Shown here: one piece after another, positions 1 to 5,626 of the stretch
How the letters are laid out: every line of letters starts with the position of its first letter
Numbering within the stretch: position 1 is the stretch's first letter
Assembly: GCA_003542015.1 (NCBI GenBank)
Contig: DPLL01000552.1
Location: forward strand, 1 to 5,646
Source of the DNA: Microcoleaceae cyanobacterium UBA9251
Lineage (GTDB): Bacteria > Cyanobacteriota > Cyanobacteriia > Cyanobacteriales > Microcoleaceae
Length of the DNA: 5,646 bases
Direction of reading: 5' to 3'
The notes under the pieces: generated by a model
Databases searched by the model: none
Told to the model about the DNA's origin: nothing
What the model saw: only the letters and a program-made list of their open reading frames with translations
Translations under genes and position numbers: made by a program

Positions 1-1
1 C

Positions 2-57
2 CGATGCGCGATGCCCGATGCCCGATGCCCGATGCCCGATGCCCAATTCCCAATTCC
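2..57. repeat. Heptanucleotide tandem repeat array (STRR type)
   Basis: Eight consecutive 7-bp units are visible. Six are of the form CGATGCC, the first ending in G instead of C, and two are of the form CAATTCC. The units keep a common phase and a C-rich end, so the second type looks like a variant of the first. Short tandemly repeated heptamers of this kind are well known in filamentous cyanobacterial intergenic DNA. The array starts at the window edge and may continue outside. It ends 17 bp beyond the ubiX stop codon. No function can be read from it. Confidence 0.85.
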
Positions 58-74
58 CATGACTAATGACTTCT

Positions 75-704
75 TTAATCTTCCTTCCAGCGTTTGAGAG
101 GAACACAATCAATACCCAACTGATCTAAAGTACGAGCCACCACAAAGTCTACCAAATCCTCAATAGTTTGGGGATTGTGATACCAAGCAGGAATCGCTGG
201 CACAATTCTAGCTCCAGCTTCCGCCAACGTAGTCAAATTCCGCAGGTGAATCAAACTAAAAGGCGTTTCCCTAGGTACGAGTACCAATTTTCGCCCTTCC
301 TTAAGCTGAACATCGGCCGCTCTTTCGAGCAAATCCGAACTCAAGCCAGCCGCCAATTTGCCTAGTGTACTCATGCTACAGGGAATAATGATCATCCCTT
401 GAGTACGAAACGAGCCACTAGCAATATTAGCACCAACATCTTGCCAAGGATGGCAGCGGAGTTTACCCATTGTCGGGACTCCTGCTTGTTCCCGCCAGAA
501 TTCCTCTTGAAGCGTCGGTTCTGCGGGCATTCGGGTGTTCTGTTCGCTTTGCCAAACCATGTAAGTAGACTTGGAAGCCACGAGTTCGATCGCGCGATCG
601 GCTTCCAAGAGATATTTGAGAGTTCGCACCGCGTAAATCAGTCCCGATGCACCGGTAACTCCTATAATTAGAGGTTGGGCGGGGACTGAAACAGAATTAG
701 TCAT
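75..704 (-). CDS. ubiX: UbiX-family flavin prenyltransferase
   Basis: This 209-residue protein belongs to the UbiX/Pad1 family, which joins a dimethylallyl group to FMN to make prenylated FMN, the cofactor of UbiD-type decarboxylases. In cyanobacteria this probably serves plastoquinone-ring decarboxylation; no ubiD is in the window. Visible motifs are the N-terminal FMN-binding GVTGASG (about residues 15-21), PCSMSTLGKLAAG (108-120), a DVQLKEGR segment with K135, VPRETPFS (143-150) with R145 and E146, PAWYHNP (172-178) with Y175, and a C-terminal W206. The spacing of K135, E146, Y175 and W206 equals that recalled for K129, E140, Y169 and W200 of Pseudomonas aeruginosa UbiX, so the active site looks intact. 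Length is normal for the family. ATG at 704 is preferred; an in-frame TTG at 710 would add only two residues. No strong Shine-Dalgarno sequence is visible. The gene follows a 191-bp gap after the glycosyltransferase and probably has its own promoter. Confidence 0.95.
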   Translation of the reverse strand: MTNSVSVPAQPLIIGVTGASGLIYAVRTLKYLLEADRAIELVASKSTYMVWQSEQNTRMPAEPTLQEEFWREQAGVPTMGKLRCHPWQDVGANIASGSFRTQGMIIIPCSMSTLGKLAAGLSSDLLERAADVQLKEGRKLVLVPRETPFSLIHLRNLTTLAEAGARIVPAIPAWYHNPQTIEDLVDFVVARTLDQLGIDCVPLKRWKED

Positions 705-732
705 GGGCAAATATCCAGCAATAAGCTTAATA

Positions 733-738
733 ATTATA
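733..738 (-). promoter_or_regulatory. Putative -10 box of the ubiX promoter
   Basis: Read on the minus strand this is a perfect TATAAT. Transcription would start near 726, giving a leader of about 22 nt before the ATG at 704. No convincing -35 box sits 16-18 bp upstream; TGTTGG with a 16-bp spacer is the best available, and TTGGCA at 762-767 is too far. The site fits a gene transcribed separately from the glycosyltransferase upstream, but this is inference from one hexamer. Confidence 0.4.
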
Positions 739-811
739 GCGCGATCGAATTACCCCAACATTGCCAACTCGATATTACCTATCCACCTCTTCCTTCTTCC
801 TTCTCTTTTCT

Positions 812-838
812 TCCTTCGCGTCCTTCGCGTCTTCGCGG
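812..838. repeat. Short tandem repeat of TCCTTCGCG units
   Basis: Two perfect 9-bp TCCTTCGCG units (812-820, 821-829) are followed by a unit lacking one C (830-837) and then GG. A CT-rich stretch (about 784-811) lies immediately to the left. CTTCGCG-type repeats of this form are, from general knowledge, frequent between genes in filamentous cyanobacteria. It lies between the glycosyltransferase stop codon and the ubiX promoter region, and shows no coding potential. Confidence 0.7.
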
Positions 839-895
839 TTCGTTCAATAATACTAATTCTTCGGGCCAGAAACGAGTAAAGTTACCAATGTCGCC

Positions 896-2251
896 TTAAT
901 CATGAATATTTTTTGGCTTAATTTTATCTACAATTAGCCACAAACCATATCCAGCAAGAAGACAGATTATTGGCATAATGGCAAGGCGAAACCTATGGCT
1001 GCCAACTATCCCACCTGATACAGTCAGGAAGTAGACAGCGACGCTGACAAGCGTAATCATTGACAGATTATTCAGGAATCTCTTTGATAGTAATGCTGTG
1101 GCTGCACCTAAAAGATATACGCCTGATAATAATGACAGGCTTAAATTAGTCCAAAATATGATATAGCTGTATCGATCGAGATTTTGATATGAAGGAGTGA
1201 GCGATCGATCGAACCGCCCCACGAATAATGGTACATATCGGTTGGCTGGGGTCTGAACTAAAGTCGCGAACATTCCTTTTAAATGGATTATTGAGTAAGT
1301 TAAAGGCTGACTCAAAATCATCTTTTTTCCTTCTTTACCCATGTAACGGTAGATTTGAGCCTGACTCCACTGTCGCTGTTCAGGATGAAGCATAAAATAT
1401 TTCTCGTGTTTAGTACACCCCAATTGTTCGTGGCTATCTTCAAACTCTATGCTTTTTTGATCGGCCATTAAAGCAGCTCCATTATAGCAATATAGGTTGT
1501 AATCAGAAACAGCAGCAAATCCAGAATATCCTGCTTTGACATAGTTTCTGGTTTGCCAAATACCAATACTACCCATCGCCACTACCAAAAAAATACAGGT
1601 ATGAATAATTAAAATTTTCCTGTCCTGCATATTTTTAAAATTCCAGACTAGGAGGATACCAATTATCAGGAAAGGCAAATAATATCCGATTGGTCTGACA
1701 TAAATAGATGCTGCTAAAGTCATAGCTGCCAAAGCCAGGTGTTTTCCTGACTTATTCTTGAAGTATTCTAACAGCAGCTTCAAAAACAAAGTTAATAAAG
1801 TTGTATGTAAAGTCTCAGACATTAAAAAAGCTGACCTGAGTATTGGCAAGGGTTCAATGGCATATAGTAAAGCACATACAATGGCAATTTCATCTATTTC
1901 AAAGAGGAGCAAAGCAATTTTGTAGATCAGATATACAGTCAAACAATCTAGAATTATTTGAATAAAAATGGTCACATTTTCCACATTACCTACTAATAGT
2001 CCGGGAATTAGTAGTAAAGGATAACCAGGAGTGCGAAATAGTTCTGGTTGATTATCAATGTTTAAAAACTGACCGAATTCTATTAGCTTTTTTGCAGGGA
2101 TTATGAATGACAATGTATCACCTCTATTAAACATTTCTAAATCTTGGGTAATACTCAAAGCTAAAACAGGCAGTAAAAACCTCATCAATAACGCGACTAA
2201 CAGCACTCCCCAGATTATAAAACTAAAGCCAGAATCTTTTGTATTTTTCAT
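896..2251 (-). CDS. GT39/ArnT-like integral membrane glycosyltransferase (paralogue A)
   Basis: This 451-residue, strongly hydrophobic protein resembles the GT39/PMT_2/ArnT group, which uses polyprenyl-phosphate-linked sugars outside the cytoplasm. After a first membrane segment (about 10-32) comes the family's typical first outer loop: D45 in GDTLSF, a likely catalytic acidic residue, then AKKLIEFGQF and FRTPGYP (72-78). MSETL (143-147), YVRPIGYYLP (184-193) and SHRFRLAIMP (418-427) are further conserved-looking blocks. Hydrophobic segments continue at about 75-115, 120-163, 171-232, 365-411 and 420-441. A hydrophilic stretch at about 235-363 carries C255 and C279, shared with the paralogue. 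ATG at 2251 has a GAGG Shine-Dalgarno sequence nine bases upstream. The gene is last in the probable glycan operon, 197 bp after its paralogue. Donor and acceptor are unknown; a related GT-C family assignment is possible. Confidence 0.85.
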   Translation of the reverse strand: MKNTKDSGFSFIIWGVLLVALLMRFLLPVLALSITQDLEMFNRGDTLSFIIPAKKLIEFGQFLNIDNQPELFRTPGYPLLLIPGLLVGNVENVTIFIQIILDCLTVYLIYKIALLLFEIDEIAIVCALLYAIEPLPILRSAFLMSETLHTTLLTLFLKLLLEYFKNKSGKHLALAAMTLAASIYVRPIGYYLPFLIIGILLVWNFKNMQDRKILIIHTCIFLVVAMGSIGIWQTRNYVKAGYSGFAAVSDYNLYCYNGAALMADQKSIEFEDSHEQLGCTKHEKYFMLHPEQRQWSQAQIYRYMGKEGKKMILSQPLTYSIIHLKGMFATLVQTPANRYVPLFVGRFDRSLTPSYQNLDRYSYIIFWTNLSLSLLSGVYLLGAATALLSKRFLNNLSMITLVSVAVYFLTVSGGIVGSHRFRLAIMPIICLLAGYGLWLIVDKIKPKNIHD

Positions 2252-2280
2252 CTATTTAATCCTCATTGAAAGCAATAAAT
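2252..2280 (-). promoter_or_regulatory. Conserved leader with ribosome binding site of paralogue A
   Basis: The 29 bases before the ATG match the leader of paralogue B at all but one position. On the minus strand GAGG occupies 2264-2261, nine bases before the start codon, and supports ATG at 2251. The one differing base (2261) lies inside this Shine-Dalgarno core. To the right of 2280 the two leaders stop matching for 22 bases and then rejoin at GATCGGG. Confidence 0.7.
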
Positions 2281-2306
2281 ACTCTGTTAATACTGCATAT
2301 TTGATC

Positions 2307-2400
2307 GGGACTTACGCAGGGGTAGTCAGAAACCGGGTTTTTTACCTAATCTTTGGGTTATAACGAAGTATTGTCGTAAAAAACCCGGTTTCTCAGTCCC
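2307..2400. repeat. Hairpin repeat element, copy A (MITE-like)
   Basis: The element is bounded by GGGACT (2307-2312) and its complement AGTCCC (2395-2400). Inside is a perfect 17-bp inverted repeat, with left arm 2329-2345 (GAAACCGGGTTTTTTAC) and right arm 2376-2392, extended to 18 bp by A2328 and T2393. About 30 bases form the loop. A second copy at 3878-3970 matches at most positions, including the loop. It contains no transposase gene and I see no clear target duplication, so it resembles a non-autonomous, MITE-like or REP-like palindrome. In a minus-strand transcript it would form a long hairpin between the two glycosyltransferase genes. No T-run follows the stem, so it is not a canonical intrinsic terminator. 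Confidence 0.8.
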
Positions 2401-2448
2401 AATGCGTCCTGGACTATTTGATGTGAAAATTACCAGCTATATATCTCC

Positions 2449-3843
2449 TTACTCCTGAATATTTTTTGGCTTAATTTTATCTACAATCAGCCACAAGCCA
2501 TATCCACCCAGCAGACAGATTATTGGCATAATGGCAAGGCGAAACCTATAGCCACCAGCAACCCCACCGGATACAGCAAGGAAGTATGCGGCTATGCTGA
2601 CAAGCATTATCATTGCCCTATTTTTCAGGAAATTACTGGATAGCAAAGCTGCGGTAACACCTAACAAATATGCTCCTAATATTAATAACAAACTTAAGTC
2701 AGCAAAAAAGACTAGAGGCGAAATGTGAAAATTACTAAATATTACTCTCCAGCTTGTTTGACCAGTTAAAAGTTTAGGAATTTGAGAGGAAAGGCTTAGA
2801 GCCGGCCTACGTTGCTTAGTGAATCGTTTTAGATACAGCTTTGCGGGTGTCTCAATCAAGGTTCTAAGAGTTCCTTCTAAATGAACAATTGACGCATCCC
2901 AAGTATTGCTCATAATCATTTTTTTCCCTTCTTTCCCCATGTAACGATAAATTTTGCTCTGACTCCATTCTTGCTGTTCGGGATGAAATTTTAAATACTT
3001 TGCGGGATTATTACATCCAAGCTGTTCAGACATCTCTTCAAATGTTATATTTTTTTGTTTAGCAATTACCGATGCCCCGTTATAGCAATATAGATTGTAA
3101 TCAGAAACAGCCGCAAATCCCGAATATCCAGTTTTTACATAGTTCCTGACTTGCCAAATACCAACGCTACCCATCGCGACTAGAAAGAAGACGCAAGCAT
3201 GAATCATCAAAATCTTATTTTTTTGAATCTTTGTCAAGCTACCTATCAATAAGATAGCAGAGATTAGGAAAGGTAAATAATACCCTATAGGTCGGACATA
3301 TATAGATGCCGCCAGAGTAATTGCTGCACATAGTAAATATTTCCACGACTTTTCAGTAAAGTATTTTATCAGTAGATACATGAATAAGGTGATTAAGGCC
3401 GTAAACAGAGTTTCAGGCATCAGCAGCGTCAGCCATAGGATAGATACTGGTTCAACTGCATACAGCAAGGCACAAAAAGTTGCAATTTTGCTTTCACCCC
3501 AAATAGCCAATGCAATTTTGTATATTACAAATATCGTGAAGCAGCTCAGCATTATTTGAATGAAGATTGCCACAAGTTCTTGCTGACCTAATAAAATTCC
3601 TGGTATTAATAATAGTGGATAGCCAGGAGTGCGGAAAATTTCAGGCTGTACGCTATTTGCAAATTGACCTGACTCTATTAACTTTCTGGCTGTTATCAGG
3701 TATAATTCGGTGTCAAGAGTGTACGCTCCTGATGTGTGGTTAATAGCAAAGACCACACTTGTTAATAAGCACCTCAGTAAAAAAGCTATTGTTAGCACTC
3801 CCCTGATTGTGAAATTAAAGCCATAAATTTTTGTATTATTCAT
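2449..3843 (-). CDS. GT39/ArnT-like integral membrane glycosyltransferase (paralogue B)
   Basis: This 464-residue membrane protein is a clear paralogue of the next gene downstream and is expected to transfer a sugar from a polyprenyl-phosphate donor. It has the same layout: first membrane segment (about 12-33), D44 in LDTELY aligning with D45 of paralogue A, ARKLIESGQF, FRTPGYP (70-76), MPETL (142-146), YVRPIGYYLP (182-191), and GYRFRLAIMP (431-440). A central block of roughly 88 residues (about 169-256) is about three-quarters identical between the two, and the last 30 residues are nearly identical. The region around 310-383 is much more divergent and about 13 residues longer here, with basic stretches such as KRFTKQRR (339-346). 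C253 and C277 match the cysteines of paralogue A. ATG at 3843 follows a weaker GAGA ribosome binding site. It lies 128 bp after the split oxidoreductase gene, probably in the same transcript. Substrate is unknown. Confidence 0.85.
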   Translation of the reverse strand: MNNTKIYGFNFTIRGVLTIAFLLRCLLTSVVFAINHTSGAYTLDTELYLITARKLIESGQFANSVQPEIFRTPGYPLLLIPGILLGQQELVAIFIQIMLSCFTIFVIYKIALAIWGESKIATFCALLYAVEPVSILWLTLLMPETLFTALITLFMYLLIKYFTEKSWKYLLCAAITLAASIYVRPIGYYLPFLISAILLIGSLTKIQKNKILMIHACVFFLVAMGSVGIWQVRNYVKTGYSGFAAVSDYNLYCYNGASVIAKQKNITFEEMSEQLGCNNPAKYLKFHPEQQEWSQSKIYRYMGKEGKKMIMSNTWDASIVHLEGTLRTLIETPAKLYLKRFTKQRRPALSLSSQIPKLLTGQTSWRVIFSNFHISPLVFFADLSLLLILGAYLLGVTAALLSSNFLKNRAMIMLVSIAAYFLAVSGGVAGGYRFRLAIMPIICLLGGYGLWLIVDKIKPKNIQE

Positions 3844-3872
3844 CTATTTAATTCTCATTGAAAGCAATAAAT
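3844..3872 (-). promoter_or_regulatory. Conserved leader with ribosome binding site of paralogue B
   Basis: This leader is the counterpart of 2252-2280 and differs at one base, 3853. That base turns GAGG into GAGA on the minus strand, nine bases before the ATG at 3843. It is joined by a single extra base to GATCGGG of the hairpin element, whereas the other leader has 22 bases at this point. Confidence 0.65.
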
Positions 3873-3877
3873 CGATC

Positions 3878-3970
3878 GGGACTTACGCAAGGTAGTCAGA
3901 AACCGGGTTTTTTACCAAATCTGTGGGTGATAACGAAGTATTGTCGTGAAAAACCCGGTTTCTTAGTCCC
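3878..3970. repeat. Hairpin repeat element, copy B (MITE-like)
   Basis: This is the second copy of the element at 2307-2400, with the same GGGACT/AGTCCC ends. The left arm (3899-3915) is identical to that of copy A. The right arm (3946-3962) has one change, at 3948, which would still pair as G-U in RNA. The loop shares TAACGAAGTATTGTCGT with copy A. I count about seven small differences over the whole element. Its right end lies a single base from the oxidoreductase stop codon (3972-3974), so it fills almost the whole gap between that gene and paralogue B. Confidence 0.8.
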
Positions 3971-3971
3971 A

Positions 3972-4622
3972 CTAAAATCTATTCTTTGATATCCGTTGCT
4001 GCAAAAAATGTAGGATTTTTCGTCGCCTTCCAACACCAGCTAGCCTAGCGGCAGTAGTCGCAGCATCAACACTCGCTTCCTCCACATATTCACTGTCAGA
4101 ATTTACCTCCCAAAGGTCATGCTTCCCTGGGTTCAATACATTCTGGGCAGCTAAAATCCCCATCAACAAACTGTGGTCTTGGTTGTTATACTTAAAAGCA
4201 CCGTAACGACCCACAACTTGCAAATTCTCAAACTGCTTGATATAAGTTTGAATTTCTGATAAAATGTATTTGTAATCCCCTGCATAAATTGGGTAAGTAC
4301 GCGGCAAGCGAACTACAAAACCTCCCGCAATCTTCTCATCGCGAAGCAGCTTAATTTTTCTCAATTCTTGTTCGGCTAAACTCAAAAGTTCAGCTTCTGG
4401 CTGCCGCCACATCGGTTCGTCGAGATTACACCAATATTCGCAGCATAAAGGCGTTTGGTGCTGGTTCGGTAGCATCTGGGGCGACCAATTGGCAAAATTA
4501 GTCACCCTCCCGACGCTGACACTGGGCTCGTTGATATAAAGCCAGTTGTCAGGGAATAACTGACTACCTTCAATTATTAGATAAACGAGAATTGTGTTGC
4601 GAAACTTGAGCGATCGCGCCAA
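3972..4622 (-). CDS. C-terminal frame of the split oxidoreductase
   Basis: This 216-residue frame is the remainder of the flavoprotein. Recognisable parts are LKFRNTILVYLI (5-16), LFPDNWLYINEPSVSVGRVT (22-41), a GGFVVRLPRTYPIYAGDY stretch (100-117), and VGRYGAFKYNNQDHSLLMG (137-155), the likely closing FAD-binding motif. The first codon would be TTG at 4622, with no Shine-Dalgarno sequence, and the frame stays open further upstream through the C tract. Independent translation is therefore unlikely. It overlaps the upstream frame by 46 bases. Its TAG stop is one base from the hairpin element, so the extreme C-terminus may have been set by that insertion. Confidence 0.65.
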   Translation of the reverse strand: MARSLKFRNTILVYLIIEGSQLFPDNWLYINEPSVSVGRVTNFANWSPQMLPNQHQTPLCCEYWCNLDEPMWRQPEAELLSLAEQELRKIKLLRDEKIAGGFVVRLPRTYPIYAGDYKYILSEIQTYIKQFENLQVVGRYGAFKYNNQDHSLLMGILAAQNVLNPGKHDLWEVNSDSEYVEEASVDAATTAARLAGVGRRRKILHFLQQRISKNRF

Positions 4623-5476
4623 TGATAAGATTTGCTTACGGGGGGGGGTGAAATCATTTGATTTACTAATGTATTCAGCGGCACTGAGGAAATCACTGCA
4701 CTACAGCCAACCGTTGACTCTACTCCGGTTTGGCGATTTCTCAGAGTGAGTTGAGTGACGCGGCTGTTGTGCTCGTGCACCCGCACTACTTCTGTATTCA
4801 GGAGAATTTCCTGATTTTTTTCCAGTAGATATTCGCTGATTTTGTCGTATAATTGGCCTGAGCCTAAACGGGGAAATTGAAATTGATCGATTAGGCTTTT
4901 AACTTTGCCATCACTACCAAAAAAGGCGGTGCGAAGTGCTTTGAGCAGCGAAAGTCCTTTAATCCGCTGGGCGGCCCATTCAGCACTAATTTCAGTGCAG
5001 GGAATCCCCCAAAGTTTTTCTGTATAACCTTCAAAAAATATCTCAAATAAACGCTTGCCAAATTTAGCTGTTACCCATTCTGAAAAGTTTTTAGGGTGGC
5101 GGTTGGGTAACAGTTTTGCTACTAAATAAGAAAAAAAGATGCGGATATTTTCCACAATTCCCAAGGCAAATAAGACTTCAAAAGCTTTGAGGGGATAGCT
5201 AAAGTATTTGCCGTTATAGTAAATGCGAGTGAGGCGGCTGACTGTGACTTGTTCGGTGCCCAAAACTTCATTCCAGAGTTTGAGGACGGGGGGAATTTTA
5301 GTGTAAAAACGGTGGGGGCCGAGGTCGAGAATAAATCCTTGGTACTTGATGCTTTTAGCGAGTCCGCCAACTTGCGATTCTCGCTCAACGACGACAACTG
5401 TTTGACCTTGCTGTGTGAGGGTGTAAGCGGCAGCTAGACCGGCAGGCCCAGCCCCAAGTATGTATATTGGGGACAC
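4577..5476 (-). CDS. N-terminal frame of the split oxidoreductase (FAD-binding part)
   Basis: As it stands this frame encodes 299 residues. GAGPAG (8-13) is the dinucleotide-binding glycine motif, E31 ends the second strand (VVVVERESQVGG), and DLGPHRFYTK (51-60) resembles the GPH motif of UDP-galactopyranose mutases. WGIPCTEISAEWAAQRIKG (156-174) and LGSGQLYDKI (204-213) are further family-like segments. Native sequence ends at PPP (277-279). The last 20 residues (280-299) are frameshifted and look unrelated to the family. Without the C-terminal half, the second part of the FAD and substrate site is missing, so this product is probably inactive. Confidence 0.7.
   Translation of the reverse strand: MSPIYILGAGPAGLAAAYTLTQQGQTVVVVERESQVGGLAKSIKYQGFILDLGPHRFYTKIPPVLKLWNEVLGTEQVTVSRLTRIYYNGKYFSYPLKAFEVLFALGIVENIRIFFSYLVAKLLPNRHPKNFSEWVTAKFGKRLFEIFFEGYTEKLWGIPCTEISAEWAAQRIKGLSLLKALRTAFFGSDGKVKSLIDQFQFPRLGSGQLYDKISEYLLEKNQEILLNTEVVRVHEHNSRVTQLTLRNRQTGVESTVGCSAVISSVPLNTLVNQMISPPPVSKSYHWRDRSSFATQFSFI
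4610..4617. other. HIP1 octamer GCGATCGC
   Basis: This is a perfect HIP1 palindrome, the highly iterated octamer of many cyanobacterial genomes, inside the oxidoreductase locus. Partial sites occur elsewhere, for example the 14-bp palindrome CGATCGCGCGATCG at 587-600 inside ubiX. It supports the cyanobacterial assignment. Confidence 0.85.
4640..4648. repeat. Nine-base homopolymer (G on +, C on coding strand) at the frameshift
   Basis: Nine consecutive G on the plus strand fall exactly where the two halves of the oxidoreductase change frame. The coding-strand context is TTTCA, nine C, then GTAAGC. Nine C gives a frameshifted tail, eight C gives an immediate stop, and seven or ten C restores the full-length protein. 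Such tracts are prone to slippage during replication and also to miscalling in sequencing. Confidence 0.85.
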
Positions 5477-5503
5477 GTTTTGCTGTTGATGAAGTTTTTA
5501 TCA

Positions 5504-5533
5504 CTAATATTTTAGAGTAGCACAGTCTGTCAA
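5504..5533 (-). promoter_or_regulatory. Putative promoter of the oxidoreductase-glycosyltransferase operon
   Basis: On the minus strand a perfect -35 TTGACA (5533-5528) is followed after 18 bases by TATTAG (5509-5504), which matches four of the six -10 consensus positions. Transcription would begin near 5497 and leave a leader of only about 20 nt before the GTG at 5476, with no Shine-Dalgarno sequence. The spacing and position fit the first gene of the operon. Confidence 0.5.
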
Positions 5534-5626
5534 TGTTTCATATCAGTTCCGGTAGCATCGGAATTATTAGTAGCCGAAATTAGGAGACTGCACGTGCTCA
5601 TTGGTGTCAACTTAAGCCTGAAACCC

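Larger units (their letters stand above)
3972..5476 (-). pseudogene. Frameshifted FAD-dependent oxidoreductase, UDP-galactopyranose-mutase-like (whole locus)
   Basis: Two overlapping frames together encode one flavoprotein of the HemY/UGM/amine-oxidase superfamily. The N-terminal part carries the FAD fold and the C-terminal part the matching end, including VGRYGAFKYNNQDHS, which resembles the closing FAD/substrate motif of UDP-galactopyranose mutase. The break is at nine C on the coding strand (4648-4640). With ten C the frame runs through as PPPRKQILSLARSLKF and gives about 501 residues; with seven C it gives 500. With eight C a TAA follows at once. The continuity of both halves argues for a recent frameshift, a slippage switch or a sequencing error, not long decay. 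GTG at 5476 is the first possible start after an in-frame TAA upstream and sits just before the Rossmann fold; no Shine-Dalgarno sequence is visible. The likely role is in sugar or glycan-precursor modification, inferred from family and from the glycosyltransferases that follow. A different amine-oxidase-type reaction is possible. Confidence 0.8.

Noticed and set aside
587..600. 14-bp perfect palindrome CGATCGCGCGATCG as an operator
   Set aside because: It lies inside ubiX coding sequence and is explained by overlapping HIP1-like sequence, which is common in cyanobacterial genes.
168..671. Plus-strand open frames at 168-365 and 399-671
   Set aside because: They lie antisense to the well-conserved ubiX, show no recognisable domain, and have no convincing ribosome binding site.
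2103..2363. Plus-strand open frame of 86 codons spanning the start of paralogue A and the hairpin element
   Set aside because: It runs antisense to a membrane-protein gene and through a repeat; its composition reflects the opposite strand.
2307..3970. Two hairpin repeats considered as CRISPR repeats
   Set aside because: There are only two copies, about 1.5 kb apart with a gene between them, and no short spacers or cas genes.
3878..3970. Hairpin element considered as a rho-independent terminator
   Set aside because: The T-run lies inside the stem arms and no T-run follows the closing arm in the direction of transcription.
4577..4622. Oxidoreductase read as two genuine overlapping genes
   Set aside because: Motifs run in the order of one protein, the second frame has only a TTG without a ribosome site, and the frame change sits on a nine-base homopolymer.
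5122..5437. Additional open frames inside the oxidoreductase N-terminal half, on both strands
   Set aside because: The FAD-binding frame with GAGPAG and GPH motifs explains this stretch; the other frames show no family features.
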